Positions 62,087-64,000 of a stretch of DNA of 64,000 nt are shown piece by piece. The notes under the pieces were generated by a model. The model was not told the origin of the DNA and did no database searches. It saw only the letters and a list, made by a program, of their open reading frames with translations. The translations under genes were made by a program, and so were the position numbers. Source of the stretch: UBA993 sp964389365 (GTDB lineage Bacteria > Bacillota > Dethiobacteria > DTU022); contig CAYMDO010000003.1 of NCBI GenBank assembly GCA_964389365.1, forward strand, positions 36,262 through 100,261, written 5' to 3'. Numbering within the stretch: position 1 is the stretch's first letter; the number at the start of each line of letters is the position of its first letter.

Positions 62087-62171
62087 CCCTCCATTCTGAC
62101 ATATAATCAATATTCTAATATACAAACTTTCATTCCCCTAAAACATCTATATCGACCACTACAAACCGTTG

Positions 62172-62537
62172 TTATCTAAATCGACTTCTCACTAATGTTT
62201 CTTCGAGATTATTTCTTGCGCATTTCCAGTTTTGTCCATCAGTAAACCAGACAAAAGCGAATCCAGGGATTCCTTTTGCTTCCTGTGCAATTGTTTTATG
62301 GCTTCTGGCAGTTTCATTCAGCTTGGACCCGCCGCCGGTATAAAAGTTTGCTTCAATACCATATATCGCCGAAGGAGTTTTCACAACGAAATCAAACCTT
62401 TTCTCGGCTTTCCCCTGAATGGACATTTTAGAAAGGTCAATGCCCCACTTCGCCTCAATGGCACTTCTGTACATTTCTTTGAAATATGTACTGTTGTATT
62501 TGAACCCGGCCTTTTTTAAAAAGCACTCTACAACATA
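62172..62537 (-). pseudogene. DpnII-type GATC restriction endonuclease, C-terminal fragment
   Basis: The frame is open from 62537 to the stop at 62172 (121 residues) with MYRSAIEAKWGIDLSKMSIQ, then KRFDFVV, YGIEANFYTGGGSKLNETAR and the C-terminal FVWFTDGQNWKCARNNLEET. This is the end of the DpnII family, which cuts GATC. The N-terminal ~150-170 residues are missing and a stop precedes the frame. It lies behind the Dam-type methylase, as DpnII genes do, but is not functional alone. Confidence 0.75.
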
Positions 62538-62542
62538 CTACA

Positions 62543-62701
62543 TTAAATGCCCGCCACGATTTTTCCGGCCACATGCCCAGCCCAGCCCTTATTAACCTTT
62601 CCATTTTCAGCTATTACAGTAACACCATATTGTTCCGCAAGTCTATGCAAATCTTGACCCTCAAGCTGTTTGAGTCTCCTTACTGCTTCTGCTCTTTCCA
62701 T
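62543..62701 (-). pseudogene. MutH/Sau3AI-like nuclease, N-terminal fragment
   Basis: A 52-residue reading from ATG 62701, with AGGGG 6 nt upstream and starting 14 bp after the methylase stop. LKQLEGQDLHRLAEQYG and NGKVNKGWAGHV match the N-terminal start of MutH/Sau3AI nucleases (cf. KGWIG in MutH). After GHV the match stops and a TAA follows. It is in a different frame from the DpnII fragment, so the two look like leftovers of two different GATC nucleases. Confidence 0.6.
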
Positions 62702-62715
62702 TTGAAACCCCTATT

Positions 62716-63783
62716 CTAATAATTTACTATCAGCAGTTCACTTATTTTCCCGCGCCCATCTGCCATAGAATTTATCATTCTCGTGGCATCGATGCGGAGT
62801 ATTTTGTGTTTAGCATACAACCTGTCAAAAAAGTCATCATTCTTATCGGTGTTTTTAGGATCAGAGTTGCTGGCAACTATAAAAGCACCCTTTGCACTCA
62901 TATCATCGATGTACTTTGCCAACTCCATCTGCTCTCTATCGCCAAATCCATCCTGTGAATATGCAGTAAAACTCGAAGTCTCCGAAAGCGGGCGATACGG
63001 CGGATCAAAGTAAACAAATGTCTTGGAGTCAATAAAATCCGCAGAATCCTTGTAATCACCGCACACAATTTTAACACCTTGCAACTTTTTAGATACTTCT
63101 CGCAAATTTTCTTCGTCGCAAATGGTCGGATTCTTATAACTTCCCATCGGTACATTAAAGCCACCTTTGCTGTTCACGCGGTAAAGCCCGTTAAAGCAAG
63201 TCCTGTTCAGGAATATGAATAACGAAGCAAGCTCCGCGTCATTTTCATTGCTCTTTTTCAGGACATTAAATCTGTCACGTTTGGCGTAATAATACTCTTT
63301 TCTTTTATCCGTATCCAAGGGGAGATAGTCTTGTTCGAAAATGTTCAAAGCGGTAAGTAATTCTTTCAAATTATCACGAATACTGATATATGTTTTTATC
63401 AGTTCGCTGTTTATGTCACTGATATATATTTCTTCAAGATCAAATCGGCTTAGAACATCAAACAATACCGCACCACCGCCAACGAAGGGCTCGGCGTATT
63501 TCGTGATTTTTTTACCTAACTGTGTCGGATAACATGCACGAATATCATTTAAAATTTGAGCTTTGCCGCCAGCCCATTTAACAAAAGGTTTAACAACAAG
63601 ATTACTTTTCTCTAAAAAACGTGTAACTCTTGCATCATCGGGCTTTTGAGCTTCCTCTGGTATCACCCACATGTTACCTACTCTCATTGCACCGGAAATT
63701 CTATCTTCAGCACAGAGAATAGCCACTCTTCTTTGCGATATACTCCACTTTTCAGCTGCTTCTTTGGCAGATAGGAACCCCAT
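62716..63783 (-). CDS. Dam-like DNA adenine N6-methyltransferase (GATC type)
   Basis: A 355-residue D12-class adenine methylase. Motif I is KPFVKWAGGKAQIL, motif X/III is PFVGGGAVLF, and the catalytic motif IV is YFDPPYRPLSE; the order X-I-TRD-IV is that of the alpha group to which Dam and DpnM belong. The first ~60 residues are extra: a winged-helix-like start (LSAKEAAEKWSISQRRVAIL, then CAEDRISGAMRVGNMWVIP). AAGGAGG lies 7 nt before ATG 63783. With the two broken nucleases next to it this looks like a restriction-modification system reduced to its methylase. Confidence 0.92.
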   Translation of the reverse strand: MGFLSAKEAAEKWSISQRRVAILCAEDRISGAMRVGNMWVIPEEAQKPDDARVTRFLEKSNLVVKPFVKWAGGKAQILNDIRACYPTQLGKKITKYAEPFVGGGAVLFDVLSRFDLEEIYISDINSELIKTYISIRDNLKELLTALNIFEQDYLPLDTDKRKEYYYAKRDRFNVLKKSNENDAELASLFIFLNRTCFNGLYRVNSKGGFNVPMGSYKNPTICDEENLREVSKKLQGVKIVCGDYKDSADFIDSKTFVYFDPPYRPLSETSSFTAYSQDGFGDREQMELAKYIDDMSAKGAFIVASNSDPKNTDKNDDFFDRLYAKHKILRIDATRMINSMADGRGKISELLIVNY

Positions 63784-64000
63784 ACCATTGCCTCCTTAAA
63801 TATATGTATTATTTTATTCGAGGTATAGAATGATGTAAATTATTATTTTCTTTTTCCACTTGCTATTTACCTGATTCAGAGCAATATATATTATACCGGC
63901 ATCTAAACCGCCCATCGTGTTAGTTGCATAATAGTACTACCGGGCATTGCAGTTTAAGGTTCCCCGAAAGTTGCAAAGTAAAAATCCCTGTTATTGCAGT
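63784..64000. other. Right-edge intergenic DNA
   Basis: A+T-rich, no gene seen to the window end. GGCATCTAAACCG at 63899-63911 recalls the start of the dispersed repeat at 47412 and 52861. A promoter for the methylase is expected here but is not clear. Confidence 0.35.

Noticed and set aside
1..64000. CRISPR arrays, tRNA or rRNA genes
   Set aside because: No regularly spaced repeats and no cloverleaf or rRNA-like sequence noticed on either strand; a covariance-model scan would settle it.

Overview
The window looks like chromosome from an anaerobic, low-to-mid G+C Firmicute (Clostridia-type). Supporting signs are strong AGGAGG-type ribosome binding sites with many GTG/TTG starts, a short Gram-positive signal peptidase I, and anaerobic enzymes: 4-hydroxybutyryl-CoA dehydratase, a flavodiiron protein and a selenocysteine formate dehydrogenase with NuoE/NuoF-type partners. 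No rRNA, tRNA or CRISPR array was seen. Species cannot be fixed from the sequence alone.

Layout, 1-45 kb (ordinary, gene-dense, higher G+C). The left edge cuts a class A penicillin-binding protein. Next comes an acid/CoA block (ridA-like, abfD, a class V aminotransferase-like enzyme, a NIF3-family protein, and a convergent ADP-forming acyl-CoA synthetase). At 8.2-15.8 kb a probable operon holds a methyltransferase, an atypical beta-ketoacyl synthase, two paralogous histidine kinases (the second with a degraded ATPase) and an HD-GYP response regulator. Signal peptidase I, tex, a decayed phosphate acyltransferase gene, a very large RND transporter with a TetR regulator and a palindromic operator, a cupin/flavodiiron operon, sppA and a membrane HtrA-like protease follow. 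The centrepiece at 29.1-34.3 kb is nuoE-like / small Cys-rich protein / nuoF-like / fdhA, where fdhA is read through an in-frame TGA as selenocysteine. Then come glnS, a ZIP transporter, a HIT protein, a three-gene membrane/peptidase operon, a HEPN-like/CBS protein, a CAP-domain protein, YibE/F, YbaN and TraB-family proteins.

Layout, 45-64 kb (accessory, visibly more A+T-rich, mostly minus strand). Small cargo genes (methyltransferases, DUF2200, two DUF1801, DUF1003, DUF1905, DUF4332, isoprenylcysteine-methyltransferase-like) lie between relics of mobile DNA: pieces of serine recombinases at three places, IS3-family pieces at two places, an IstA/IstB deletion fusion, an IstA N-terminus, and a dispersed 110-bp repeat. 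A penicillin-acylase-family gene plus a yefM/yoeB toxin-antitoxin pair sits between 15-bp direct repeats and transposase relics. The right edge has a P-type ATPase and a GATC-type modification locus: an intact Dam-like methylase beside two broken nuclease fragments.

How the genes work together: the left half reads as energy metabolism of a fermentative or acetogenic/syntrophic anaerobe (formate/NAD(P)H/ferredoxin electron exchange, CoA-ester chemistry, O2/NO defence) plus envelope maintenance. The right part reads as a much rearranged integration zone. The most noteworthy points are the selenocysteine formate dehydrogenase with an uncharted 59-residue Cys-rich protein in its operon, the ketosynthase lacking both catalytic histidines next to a paired kinase system, and the layered mobile-element relics.
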